A stretch of 45,007 bases of DNA from Chara braunii (lineage: Eukaryota; Streptophyta; Charophyceae; Charales; Characeae). Within the stretch, counting starts at the first letter, position 1. Every line of letters begins with the position of its first letter. The stretch covers positions 1-45,007 of the forward strand of contig BFEA01000275.1 in NCBI GenBank assembly GCA_003427395.1, written 5' to 3'. Shown piece by piece: positions 1 to 11,600 of this stretch. Both the position numbers and the translations under genes were made by a program. The notes below the pieces were generated by a model. It saw only the letters and a program-made list of their open reading frames with translations, made no database searches and was not told the DNA's origin.

Positions 1-220
1 AAAAGGGCTCGCCACAGAGACACAGAAAACAGACAAGAGAGAGGGAGAGAGTAAAAAAATAAGGATTCAGACAAAATGTATGTGACTGAGCAAGGTTACA
101 AAAATATAATTATTTTTTTTTTTTTTCGGAACTCCACGACCCCCTTTGTGGCACGGACTTTTTTTTTTTTTTCCCGTTTCAGGTCCCTCATCTTAACCCC
201 CCTTTTATGTTCGTTTCGCC

Positions 221-700
221 CTGCACATCCACAACATCAATCCTTCCCGATAAACATGGACGTTCACTACCTCGGGCCAGCCCGACATCAAGGGTCACCA
301 TGTGCAACGAAATTGCCACGCAGTAGTCAACTCCCCGATGAGGGCAAGGTTGTAAAAAAAAAAAAAATCGGGGGAGTGGGGTGGGGCCCTGCGCATCCAC
401 AACATCAATCCTTCCCGATAAACATGGACGTTCACTACCGCGGGCCAGCCCGTCAACAAAGGCCACCATTTGCAACGAAATTGCCACGCAGTAGTCAACT
501 CCCAGATGAGGGCAAGGTTGTAACAAAAAAGAATTGGGGGAGTGGGGTGGGGTCCTGCGCATCCACAACATCAATTCATCCCGATAAATATGGACGTAGA
601 CTACCGCGCGCCAGCCCAGCAACAAGGGCGACCATTTGCTACGAAATCTCCACGCAGTACTCAACTGCCAGATGAGGGCAATGTTCCAACAAAAAAAAAA
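221..700. repeat. Three tandem ~167-bp repeats
   Basis: Three copies begin near 223, 391 and 557 (spacing 168 and 166). Each starts with the words GCRCATCCACAACATCAA and TCCCGATAAAYATGGACG and ends with GATGAGGGCAA followed by an A-rich run. Translated readings look protein-like only because the unit repeats nearly in frame, and both strands stay open, so I do not call a gene. A short perfect hairpin (TGTTGAAC / GTTCAACA, 727-749) follows. It could be a short satellite block or the inside of a degraded transposon. Confidence 0.85.
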
Positions 701-980
701 TCTCCAACATGGACGTGTTGGAATTATGTTGAACATATGTTGTTCAACAGTTGAAAACATGTGACCCGCATGTTCGCAAACAGTTTAGAACATGCAAACG
801 CCCCGTAAAAACGATTGGGCCAACCATTTCACCCTCTTCATACATTGCACCCAACTTGTGTCCAAGTTGAAACCGTGATGAAAATTTGCGACAATTTTTC
901 TGTTGTAAGCCATAAACTTAAAAGACAATCCAAAGTATAAAAACTATATATATATATATATATTATATACATCTAATAAC

Positions 981-1818
981 AGGCTGGCACCCTAAGTTGG
1001 GAAGTTCAGTTAATAAATCAGGTATAAAAAAAAAGAAGGAAAACAAATGAAGAATATAATGTGAAGGTAACCTAGGCAGGCTGAACGTACACTAAGTTGG
1101 GGAGGTTCGGTCCTATGCCCATGATAACATAAAGAGACAAACAGTTAGTATAAAACTTCTTTATTTTTATTTTTTTTAAATACAAGGCAGGGTTGGACGT
1201 CTCCCTAAGTTGGGTAGGTCTGACTCTCTGCCTATGAAGAAAGAAAGTTGTAAAGTTTGTACTGAGTATTTATGGTTGTTTAAACTTTTCTTACAGAGGC
1301 TAAGCGTACCCCTAAGTTGGGGCGACTTAGTCATACGTCGTTTGTAACTTGTTTAGGCAGATCAGAAGTACCCTTAAGTTAGGGCAGTTTTATCCCATTG
1401 TCTTATTTATCTTAAACTGTGTAGGCTGGACCCCTAAGTTGGGACGGTCTAGCGATATGCCCTTTGTTGTTGATGTTATGTAGGTTGGACGTACCCTTAA
1501 GTTAGGGCGGTCTAACCATTCGTCGTTTTTGTTTGTTTAGGCAGGTTAGGCATGCCCCTAAGTTGGGGTAGTTTAGTCTTATGCTTCATGTCGTAAGTTA
1601 AACAGACGCCAAGCGTACCCCTGAGTTGGGGCGGTCTGGTCATATGCATAGTTTATGTTGGGTCAGGCATACCCCTAAGTTGGAGCCGTCTTGACATATA
1701 TTTCAGTCATGTAAGTTGGGCGTACCCCTTAGTTGGGGCAGTCCTGTTGTAAGTACTCTATTTGTTTTGCCTAGGCAGGTCAGGCGTACCCCTAAGTTGG
1801 GGCAGTCTGATCCTATGT
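981..1818 (+). repeat. Array of 12 degenerate hairpin units (CCCCTAAGTTGGGG core)
   Basis: Twelve units lie at about 981, 1075, 1186, 1297, 1356, 1421, 1483, 1540, 1603, 1661, 1711 and 1774; the last nine are 50-65 bp apart. Each has a 4-bp stem (usually CCCC/GGGG) closing a TAAGTT loop. Ten loops are exactly TAAGTT; the unit at 1603 has TGAGTT and the one at 1711 has TTAGTT. Two units (1356, 1483) have CCCT paired with AGGG, a compensatory change. Outer arms differ between units yet stay paired: GGCTGAAC/GTTCGGTC (1075), GGCTAAG/CTTAGTC (1297), GCTGGA/TCTAGC (1421), GGTTGGAC/GTCTAACC (1483). Units at 1075 and 1186 also pair GGCA(G) with (C)TGCC at their ends. Flanks are T-rich and unrelated. 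I recognise no known RNA family. A structured RNA transcribed from the plus strand is an inference; a hairpin-prone minisatellite is the alternative. Confidence 0.85.
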
Positions 1819-4108
1819 CATAGGAAATGGGGTTTATTGATGGTTATAATAATCGAGAGATTAATGAACTACTTGGTCAGAGCAAATGTGGAATTGAGAG
1901 AGATGTTGGTTATGTATGTTTGATTGAGGGACACTCATTTTGGGTCATCTCTTGATAGCGATAGTTGTTTAGATGCTCGCCGAGTGCTGAAGCCATAGAT
2001 AGACTATAATGGATGATGAGAAGGGAAGATCGTAAAGACTATCTTCAAATTCTAACTATCAAGTAAGTGTCAGAAGTTGGTCCCAAGTACAATTGTACTT
2101 TGTCTTTGCATTTTCAGCTTCGTATAAATCTGGGCAGTCTCTTTTTCTTACGGGAAGCGCTACCGAATTTTTTACAAATCTGAAAAGAGTTAGTCATTTT
2201 CGAGGTAGTAAAAACTTTGAAAAGACATTTTTCCTATAGGAAGCGCTGCCGAGATTTAATGAAATTTGGCGAGTTAGGTTATTTTCTGCTAGGGAAAACT
2301 TTGGTAAGGTGATGCCAAAGTTCTCGATGACTTCTGAGGGAGTTAAGGTAAACATTAGTACAAGAGTTAGGCTCTGGAGTGGTGTTTACCCTCGTTCTAT
2401 CTTGAACGTAGTATAAGGTCTGTTTAGGTGTGGACTGTGATGCAGGTCTACGAATTTGATTGAAGACTTGATTCGTCCATCCTGATCCTACGGAAGATCA
2501 TTCTTCTATTATCTCTTGATAACAATTGGGTTTACGACGCAACTTTCCTGCTTCTGCATCTCAACCTAAGGTCTTGGCTCTTGTAGGTTTCTATGTTTTC
2601 TTGAGATTTTCACCCAAATTTCTTTCTAAGCAGCCATTTTTAAAAAACCAAGTACCTTTATTGAGGGTTGGTGAAAATTGGTTGGGGCTTGTATGCATAA
2701 GGCAGGGTGTGAGTCGCAGAAACGCAGTAAAGTTGACTCTCTTATTGTGTGTGATGTTTTTGTTTGAACTTTGTGTAATCGCATGTATGCATATAAAATC
2801 TTTGGATTAAGTCTGGTGATAGTTTGATTATTGTTTGAATGCGGATGGACAAGCTACACAATTGCTATGATAAGTGATTGTCTAATATCACACAAACTTA
2901 TGTTTGATTGTTTAAACTACCCTTGTTCAATATAATTATAAAGGGAACCCTACAGTGGTTATGAAAAGTGATAGCCTCATATTTCATAACCCCTCATATA
3001 CATATATTCCCACTTGCATATACGTATACATGGCACCTCGTGCGAGAGTTAAACAAACTATGTCTTGAGAGAAAAGAGAGATTTCATTTTACCTTTTGTT
3101 TTTTAGAGTTATTATGGTTGAACGTTGTAGTCTGTGCCGGCCATCAAAGTCAAACCCCTTGATTTCTCTCTAGGCCCTAAAAGATGGAGCTTGTCTCCAA
3201 GGCCACAAGAGGTGACTGCCACCACAGGCTGGAACCCGTGTAGCACTCACTCTCCGCAGGGTACAAACGAGGGTGTGGTGATCAACCGCCTTGGCGGTTG
3301 TCCAACGTCGAGAGATTAACCGCTCAAGGCGCGTGTCAGCCGACACTTGAGTGTCGAAACGTGACCCTCGGGACTATCGAGGATCGCGTGATTATGGGTA
3401 CTACATAGTATTCCATCGTTGCGACTGCGTGCGTATGCTTGTATTGCTAGTCGATATGAGAAAGACCTAGCGTCTGCGCGGTTTTATCTTGAGTCTCGCT
3501 CGCGACGCCTAACCGATTTTCGTATTAAAAGGTTATGGGTCGGACACCGAAGGAACTAGGAGAGTTTTGTTTTTGTGCATGTATTTTAATTTTTAGCGTG
3601 GTGTAACGCGTGGTGAGTAGAATGCGTCCTAGTCGATCGACGACAAGTCATGCTTGGAACCTCAGCCCCCTAATGCGTCGATTCACGTGCGGGTTCGATT
3701 TTGGGGCGTTAACCACGTGTACCCCCTACGCTACAAGGAACGAGAAAAATGCCCTCGGTTGAGCCACCTCTGCGATTGCATATGAAAAGCCTCCACATAT
3801 GGTTCGGTAGCTCGGTCGGGATACGCCCACCCAAGGGATAGTGACAACAAGGTAAGTTGTACCTCGTGTAACCCTATCTTGTCGTAGGGGTTCTCGAGAG
3901 GTATGGCTGGTGCACTTGGCCAGAGCGGCAAAACGCTCTACGACGCAGTCCTGCAAAATCTTGCATGACGCGGCCGAGAGGGTCCCCCTGCGGGACAGAT
4001 GCGCTCAAAAACGAAAATAAGAAAAGAAAAACAAAAAAAAACAAAAAAAAACAGGAAGATTTTCAAGCCCGGCCGGGGACCCGGGCGTGTAAAATAAATA
4101 AATGAATA
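1819..4108. other. No recognisable gene; one short direct repeat
   Basis: I find no supportable gene in this stretch. A direct repeat built on GGAAGCGCTRCCGA recurs at about 2151 and 2236, in similar T-rich surroundings. A plus-strand open stretch of 94 codons (2526-2810) starts only at TTG and has hydrophobic patches but no family resemblance. The 3160-4080 part is GC-richer and carries short inverted repeats such as CCGCCTTGGCGG near 3289. It looks like old, degraded repeat sequence. Confidence 0.5.
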
Positions 4109-4128
4109 ATATATATATATATATATAC

Positions 4129-4707
4129 AAGCTTGTCAGGCCGAACGTACGGAGGCCCCTAAGCTAACCCCCGAACATTCAGGAGTTTGGGTCCCCGTAC
4201 GGGGCCCGAACTTGAAGGGGTTTTGACTCCGCAAAAAACTATTTTGGCACCTAAATATAAATATGTTTTTCTGAATTGTTTTTTGTGAGTTCTTGGTAAC
4301 TTAAGGTATCTCCCTCAGAATTTTGAAGTCATTCTGTTCAGCCAAAAACAAATGAAAAATCCTCAAAGATGATGGTGTCAAAAATTGTTTGCCCACTCAT
4401 GAAAAAAATTATTATTTTTTCAAATTTTATTTGTAGATTCTCTATTATGTAATATACACATATATATAAATTTTCATGGTATTTATCACAGTAAAAAAGA
4501 AATAAAAAACCTCCAAAGATGACGGTGTCAAAAATGTGCTCGCTCACTCGGTAATTTCATTCTCGTTTTATTTTTTTTAATTTTTATTATTATTATTATT
4601 TATTTTTAATATTTAATTTTTATTTCAAATTTGGTAATGCATTTAGATATAACGTTGAGGCAAATGTTGTTTAGTTTATTGTTCTGCATAACATCTATTT
4701 GTTTCAT

Positions 4708-4753
<46 letters not shown>

Positions 4754-5592
4754 GTTCACATTTTACCGAACGGCCCAACGCGTCGAGAAGGAGTGCCGAA
4801 CGCTCGGGCGTTCGGCCCGTCCCGAACGCCAGTTACCTTATATATATAAACAGGGTAACAGGCATTCGGGACAGGTCGAACGCCCGAACGTATGGGCCCC
4901 TTTGGAGATGCGTTCGGTCGTTTGGCCTTAATGCGGAAAAAAAAAAAAAAAAAAAAAAAAACACTATGAAAAAAATATGTTATAAAAATAAATAAATTAA
5001 ACAAGATTTGCCCAGGCATTACATCCAAATTCCTTACCAAATTTGAAATACAAATAAAATACGGAGAACAAATACTAATAATAAAAGTAACAAAAAATAA
5101 AAAGAGAATTAAATTTAGTGAGTGCGTGAGCACGTTTTCGCAACCGCCATATTTGGCAATTTTTCATTTTTTTAAAGCATATCTAAATGCCCTGAAAATT
5201 TATAGATGCGTACTACACATAATGCAAAACCAACTGAAAACGTTTTAAAAAATAATAAAATTGTTTAGACCCCGAACTAAAGTGAAAACAAAAAGTAAAA
5301 ATTGAAGCAAAACGTGGGCGAGCATGTTTTGACACCGCCATCTTTGGAAATTTTTAATTCTTATTTGGCCGAGCCAAATGAAATCAAAATTTATAAGCAT
5401 GTACCTCGTGTCATAAAGAACTCACAAAAAACAATTCAGAAAACAAAATTAATTTTTAGGTCCCGAAATATTTTTTGGCAGGGGCGGAACGCCGTCGGGT
5501 TCGGACCCTGTACGGAACCCTGAACGCCGGTATGTACGGAGGTCGGCCCAGGGACCTCCGTAGTTACGGGCTGGTCACGGTGACCATGTGTG
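4129..5592. mobile_element. Giant imperfect palindrome (foldback element 1)
   Basis: The two halves are inverted copies of each other around about 4850. The centre is GTTACCTTATATATA...GGGTAAC with CCCGAACG/CGTTCGGG-type arms. Further out, TTTCAAATTTGGTAA (about 4624) mirrors TTACCAAATTTGAAA (about 5034), and a T tract (4711-4750) mirrors an A tract (4937-4961). GAATTGTTTTTTGTGAG (about 4274) mirrors CTCACAAAAAACAATTC (about 5422), and the ACGGAGG/CCTCCGT ends lie near 4150 and 5564. The element is flanked on both sides by TA microsatellites (4109-4128 and 5593 onward), suggesting insertion into a TA tract. Such long terminal inverted arms fit a foldback or Mutator-like non-autonomous DNA transposon. 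No transposase is encoded, and open frames across it are mirror artefacts. Confidence 0.85.
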
Positions 5593-5649
5593 TATATATA
5601 TATATAGATATATATGTATGTGTGTGTGTGTGTGTGTGTCTTTCTATGC

Positions 5650-6177
5650 TCTCCCAAAGGACCCAAAATCCGGGCTCTTTTCATTTTTTTATAGTTGGTT
5701 GTTAAAGGAGGGAGGAAGGGGTATAGATTGTTTTTAAAGGGGCTACAGGGGTTTTAAGGGGGTTCCCTTAGTGTGATTTTGCTTTTTTATTTTTATTGCA
5801 ATTCTACACAACATTAGGTTGTTTTCCCAGGCTCCCGGGCACACAACTTGTGCCCGGACACACGCTCGTGTGCCCAGCCAGGCATGACGCCCAGGCAGGG
5901 TTCCGGGCAGCCCCAGCAGGGAAAAAAAAAAAAAAAAAAAACCCAAAAAAACATATGTTGTGTAGAATTGCAATACAAACAACTTTTGGCCGAAGGTCAC
6001 ATCAGAATTCCTCACCAAATCAGAGATAAAAAAGAAAATAACAAAATCACACTAAAGGATCCCCTTTTAATTCGCCTTAGCCCCTTTAGAAACAATTTAT
6101 ACCCCCCTTTCCCCCCCTTGTCAGCGTACTCTCAAAAAATCAAAAGAACCCGGATTTGGGGTCCTCAGGGGGAGCGC
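5650..6177. mobile_element. Second giant palindrome (foldback element 2)
   Basis: The left arm (5650-5830) and the right arm (5950-6177) are inverted copies. CTCTCCCAAAGGACCC mirrors GGGGTCCTCAGGGGGAG, AATCCGGGCTCTTTT mirrors AAAAGAACCCGGATT, TTAGTGTGATTTTG mirrors CAAAATCACACTAA, and GCAATTCTACACAACA mirrors TGTTGTGTAGAATTGC. The central loop is GC-rich and holds smaller hairpins such as GGGCACACAACTTGTGCCC. It lies only about 55 bp right of element 1 but has unrelated arms, so it is a different family. Non-autonomous; no coding sequence. Confidence 0.85.
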
Positions 6178-6186
6178 AAAAAATTT

Positions 6187-6835
6187 TTTTTTTTTTTTTT
6201 TCTTTTTTTTTTGCATGCCCGGGTATCTCGCGTTACGTCCGGGCAGACCCGGTGTCGGAGGGCGAGGTGTCCCTGCCCTCCGTGGTGTACCACGCGTCCG
6301 CTCACTTATCTCCACGGCGTACCAGGCAGACTCGGCCAGGTTGAATTTGCTATGAACCGGTCCAGTCGGCGGTTGCACTAGCAAAAGGGTGGGTGCGCCA
6401 CTGGGCTTTCCATTGGTCCACTCAGTCGCGGCGCCCTGCTGTACAATAGAGCACTACCGGCCTGTGGTCGTGGTAGCCGCCAGGCTCGCCCAGGGACGTG
6501 GAGGAAATAGGACCAACACAAATTTTTTTTATGCGCGTCGAGTACTCCCTAGTCGAGTCATGGGATGTATGCAAATGGTTACAGTCACAATCCAAGTAAG
6601 GAGGGGGAAAAAAAAAAAAAAAAAAAAAAAGCAAAAAATAAAAAAAAACAGGAAAAGTCGCACGTCGGATCTACAGCGAAAGATGGTTAACGAGTGCATA
6701 TATTTTCAGGTCTCCGTTCAAGCAGTTCAGCCACTTTAGGTTACTACACTTTCGGATTGTGTGTGGATCTATACATGGGGTTGTCTGAAACCGCCTTCGG
6801 GCTGTTCAGCCACTTCAGGTTGATCCATTGCAAAT
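6187..6835. other. Region without a recognisable gene
   Basis: It contains a T tract (about 6187-6211), a GC-rich stretch resembling the loop of the preceding palindrome, and an A tract (about 6608-6630). No coding sequence or RNA gene is supportable. The end leads into CCACTTCAGG-rich sequence. Confidence 0.4.
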
Positions 6836-6837
6836 GG

Positions 6838-7300
6838 TGGGATGGTGGTACCTAAAACCCCTTTCAGAAGCTTCAGCCACTTCAGCGGTTTCAGGTCCCC
6901 ACCTGAAATTCATGAAATGTCCTGAAGTGGTTGAAGCTTGTGAAAGGGGTTTCAGGTACCCCCATCCAACCATTTGGATGGGGGTACCTGAAACCCCATT
7001 CAAAAGCTTCAGCCACTTCAGCGGTTTCCGGTCCCCACCTGAAATTCCTGAAATGACATGAAGTGGCTGAAAAAACAGGCAAAAAAAAAAAAAAAAAAAC
7101 CCATAAAACTTGTCCTGCAAACCACCCGAAACTTCTGAAATGACCTGAAGTGTCTTCAGGTCATTTNAACAGGCAAAAAAAAAAAAAAAAAAACCCATAA
7201 AACTTGTCCTGCAAACCACCCGAAACTTCTGAAATGACCTGAAGTGTCTTCAGGTCATTTCAGCGGTTTCAGACCACTTCAGAATCTTTCATTCTGAAAG
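6838..7300. repeat. Nested inverted/direct repeats of CCACTTCAG words
   Basis: A palindrome runs from GGTACC (about 6847) to GGTACC (about 6955): ACCCCTTTCAGAAGCTTCA and CCACTTCAG on the left mirror CTGAAGTGG and TGAAGCTTGTGAAAGGGGT on the right. A tight hairpin follows (CCCATCC AACCATTT GGATGGG), then a second direct copy of the left half (about 6980-7075). CCACTTCAG and its complement recur through to 7300. It resembles a foldback element or a self-inverting satellite. No coding sequence. Confidence 0.8.
7069..7260. repeat. Exact ~92-bp duplication around a single N
   Basis: The segment beginning AACAGGC, an A tract, ACCCATAAAACTTGTCC and ending CAGGTCATTT occurs at about 7075-7166 and again at 7168-7260, apparently identical. 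A single N (7167) lies between them. This looks like two overlapping contig ends joined without merging, so the duplication may be an assembly artefact. Confidence 0.75.
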
Positions 7301-8234
7301 TTCAGGTGGTCGTTAACCGCGAGTGTCTGCACCTCGAATTAGTTCGTCGTTTTCGTCTGGAGCGAACTGGTGGTCCCAAGTTGAAGTGTCGCTATGACCC
7401 CTTTTTTTCTGTTTCATTTTTACTTTCATTTTTGTTATTATTGTTGTTACTATTGTTAAGTGGTTTTGAGAGTTCCCTCCCTTTCTACCCCTTCGAGAGG
7501 ATGGCTAACGGTTCAATTATGAACTGTGGTTGCAGGCGGGCGGCCTAGGCTGGTTGGCCTTCACGTTTCTTTTCACCACAGGGGTGTCTACTAGGTGCTG
7601 AGTAAGGGGTTCCAAAATGAGAACACCCGCGACCGCGTCAGTAGGAGACTCATTACCTCGCAGGGGGTCATGAGCCCCATCCTTGCCATCGAACGCGGGT
7701 ACCCAATAGGGTACTCCGATGGCCTCCCTTGAAGAAGAAAGCGTGACAGTCGGCATCCTTTTATGGGACCACTGCATCGAACCCACGGTTCTTTCAGGGT
7801 GAGATGAAAAGACTGAACAATAACTACAAAAAAGGATGCGACCGTTAATTTTGTCTTTTTTTTACTATTATGTAAATAGAGTATTATAGTGATGTGGTCA
7901 AAATTTTATTTATTTTCTTTTACCAATCCTAGAGTGACCATGAGTAACCTATATAGTACGTGAGAACCACAACTCCCCTGACTTTATACAAGTAGAAGCA
8001 AGCTGCGGAAAAAAGGAGGGGGGATTCTCAGCTCAGAGGCAGCCCGTGCAAAGGTTCTTAGCGTGGCGTTAACTCAATATGGCTGAGTGCCTTAGTGCGG
8101 GTTGTGAGAAACTCCAGACGTGTCAGGGCAGAGACAATTCAGGCTAGGACTACTAAGTCTTTCGCTCAGTTTCAGACGCACAAGGCAAATATGGGAGTTG
8201 CCACTTATTCAAGGTTATCCAAGAGTGAGCAGCC
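7301..8234. other. Region without a recognisable gene
   Basis: Mixed-composition sequence with T-rich (7401-7450) and AT-rich (7850-7920) patches. Short open frames on both strands are not supported by composition or similarity. Nothing identifiable. Confidence 0.4.
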
Positions 8235-8636
8235 ATGGTGCGCACCAATGGGCTATATGGATATAGGTCAAAGTACCTTCAGTTCCTCTGGAGGTGGGAG
8301 GGAATGTCAGGAGAGGGGCCAATGGTGACCGTCATTTTGGACTATAGCCACTGCAAACAGGAGGCAAGGCTGAAGATAAATGTAGAAGGGGGAAAAAAGG
8401 AGGAGATGAGAGTTGACCAGGGGCTACAAGCGGCCATCACTGAAGCCAAGGACCGGGCCAAGAGAAGGTATAAAAGGGACAGGGTCATGGACAAAGTAAA
8501 AGTGACCGTCCTGTACCTAGAAGGGAAACTTTTATGGACACTACGGAGCGAGAACGGTTGCACCTGGACCTCGATACTGAGGCTGAGAGTGAAGCAAGCG
8601 ATCTGGGTTCCGAGACCCAATCTTGGCATGGTCTAG
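8235..8636 (+). CDS. Hypothetical 133-residue ORF, possibly degenerate
   Basis: Open frame from ATG (8235) to TAG (8634-8636). The protein is charged and lysine-rich, with a central predicted helical segment (GLQAAITEAKDRAKRRYKRD) followed by a short hydrophobic stretch (VKVTVLYLEG). Composition looks more protein-like than other frames here, but I recognise no domain, and upstream readings break into short frames. It ends just before the first long repeat begins (about 8644). It could be a remnant of a retroelement gag-like protein or chance. I see no splice signals or promoter supporting it. Confidence 0.25.
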   Translation: MVRTNGLYGYRSKYLQFLWRWEGMSGEGPMVTVILDYSHCKQEARLKINVEGGKKEEMRVDQGLQAAITEAKDRAKRRYKRDRVMDKVKVTVLYLEGKLLWTLRSENGCTWTSILRLRVKQAIWVPRPNLGMV

Positions 8637-11600
8637 ACCAGTGGCGTCGGTGTCGAGCGCATCGGCTCCCGCCTTTTTCGCAAAGGCGATAGCCCTCCCG
8701 ACCATGTCACGCAGGAGTTAAACGAAACAAAACAAGAGACAACTTGAGAATGACGCATAATTATCCCATGGACCGCCGAGACGGTCGACGTCGCGTCGTT
8801 CCGTCGCCGCTCTAACCGGGTGCCCCAGCTGTACATTTCGCGGTCCCCTACAACAAAATATGTTCTCACGGGGCATAAGCTTATCCTCCCTAAGGGGCTG
8901 TCACCACCCTTAGGGACCTATCCCTACCGAGCTACCGACCCACGTGCGAAAGCTTTTAGAGGAAGGTCAATCGAGGGTGTTTGCTCGTTCGCTGTAGTAT
9001 AGATACACTTGGTTAACGCCAAGCGGACCCGAACGTCGTCCGTTCCTAAGGCGCTGATCTCTTAGGTGCAGAGCAAACGTCGGTCGACCAGGACAGTCTC
9101 AACCAAGCGTGAAACCACAATCCATCCTAGTCCCTTGACACACAGTAAAAAGAAAGTTATATGATTCATACATAATTATATCAAAAAGAGTCGACCGTAG
9201 TCAACAAGAATATATATCCAATCTCAAAATAATATCTAAAAGGGTACAAATCATCATTTGATACATCCAAAAACACAAGTTCGAAATAAACCCCGACTAC
9301 CTCGGATCGAACTCGATAAATAAAAATTATATTGAACCGCCAATGGGGAGCTGGCTTCATCAATAACCTCAACTTGAATGCAACCGATAAGGTAGCCGAC
9401 TGCCTTAGTTTTGACTTGATGAGACGCGCTGCCAAAGTCATTTATTTCATCTTACCGTCGACCTAGGATTAGGCACGCACACCCGTCTTCATACGCTTCC
9501 AATCTTTCTTGGATGACAAGTTGCTTTCTAATTATTCTTGATCACGTGCATTGCTTGAAGTGTTGCATTTCTCTCCCTCCAGGAAGTGGTCTGGGTACTC
9601 CTCCGGTACTCCTCCTCCTCGCCCAAGCTCAAAGCTCCGATCTCAGAAGTTGGGTCATCTCCACCGAATCGGCAAAGTACCCGCCGTAGAATGGTTTACT
9701 CTAGGTCGATAACAGGGCCGACTCCTAAAGCAACAAACCCCCGCCCCAAATGCTTCTTTGAAAAAGAGAAGGTGTGCACTACATATAGCTTTAAGTTATT
9801 CTTATTCCTCTTAGTTCAGGGTCACTTGGACGAAAAAAATTAGGATAAGATAGAAAATGAGTATCATTTGGACAGGTACATGTACTAAAGGTCATTCGGG
9901 CTAGAACGGGAAAAGGCTAAGTTCTTTTGACCTTATCTGCTTTATTTCAATTGAGTTTATTTCACGATATGCGCTGAATTAATATTTTTCAGAACAATAA
10001 GTCTTTTTAATGAGTAGTCAGGCGAAAGGCAGAAAGAGGATAATCATTTTCTTCATCTCAAATAGGCATAATCAATCTCCTTTACAAACATTCTTCTACC
10101 TACCTGCACAGCAAGCAAAGAAAACAAGTTCAAAAGAACACAGTATCATTCCAAACTCAAGTCAGACCTTTCCATTCACATGCATGACTGACACAACTTT
10201 CCTCTACCTTTTCTTTTGAACATTCAAAACAACATAGTCAAGCAAAGTGTGGGTTCACACAGGTGTAAAAGAATATCTGAGTCATTCAACTGACCTTGAG
10301 TGAAGTTTGGATCGACGCACTCAAGAAAGTCGAGTAATATTCCAATCAAAAGAAAATGATCGCCGTTGAATATGAAAATATACGGCCAAATGAAAATACA
10401 CGACTCACAACTCCACAGGCTGTGACCTTTCTCCTGAGTCACGGTCCGTGTCCTCCACCAAGTATCCGAATGAGCAAAGGCTGGTCCACAAAAAAAACTA
10501 AAACGAGATAGCCCTTGAGGAGGGTGTTCTCACTTACAAGTCACTTACAAGTCCTACATCGTCCCACTACAGTCCCAACGACACCTTGACGACCAAGGAT
10601 ACTCCCCATCCAGCTGCAAGTCCACGTCGCCTATCACCACGTCCGTTCATAATAGTCACACCAACTTGCATGTCTCATTCTCAAAATCAGTCTCCCCTGG
10701 TCCCAAAATGGTCCCAGACTCAAAATCCGCTTGCTCAGCACGCTGCGAAAAAATAAAAGTGGCCCTCGTTGAAAACTGCATGTGTCGCAAGCCCCAACAA
10801 CTACTGCCACAAGCACTTACCCTGCACTTTTTTCATGTCGTCGGCCCACACATCACAGTTGCACAATCTCAAATGTGCACCAGTGCTAACCCAACCTCTA
10901 GGCCGCACTTGAATCCACCATAACTGTTGCGCACCACAAAAAACGGAGTTGTCGCTCACCACGCCGTCAAAACCGGTACCACGCTACTATATAAAAACAA
11001 ATTAGCAGCAGTTCCCACTGAAGTGCCACTACCGTGTCAAAATTTCGGCAGCATATCCTCACTAAAAAAAAACATCGTCGTTGTCGTGCCGCTTAACAGA
11101 CAGCACCTCCCCTTAGGGAGGCCCTGATGCCGCCACTCCGTCAGTCCGGTAGCACCTCCTCACCGAAGTGTCACTGCCGCAGTGCCGCTGAGCAGCGCTT
11201 CCCCACACTCACATAAAAACCTTCAGCACCGCGCGGCAAATCCTGCAGCACCTTCCCTTAGGAAGGTCTTGATGTCACAGCGGCAACACAACCTCTCTAG
11301 AGAAGGTGCCGCTTGCTGCGCCGTCCAAATCCTGACGCAGCCCACCGGCCGCGGCACCCATGTAGAGGTGGGGCATTGAGCTCCCAGCCTTGGCTATGGT
11401 TGCCCCCTGTTTCTCCCCCAACAGCTCCCGCAGACCTCCAGCACCTCCACCAGCAGCTCCCGCAAACCTCCAGCACCTCCACCAGCAGCACGTCCCCTCT
11501 ACAGAAACATGCAGCAGCCAACCAACATTCACACAAGTGAATGCCCCAGCAGTACTGCCACAAGTGTGAGGCCGCTAGGTGGAGTGCTGACTTTTACAGC

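Noticed and set aside
981-1818. CRISPR-like array
   Set aside because: Repeats are degenerate, spacing varies from 50 to over 100 bp, there are no cas genes, and the setting is a eukaryotic genome.
2526-2810. 94-codon open frame
   Set aside because: Starts only at TTG, has no family resemblance, and lies in otherwise non-coding sequence.
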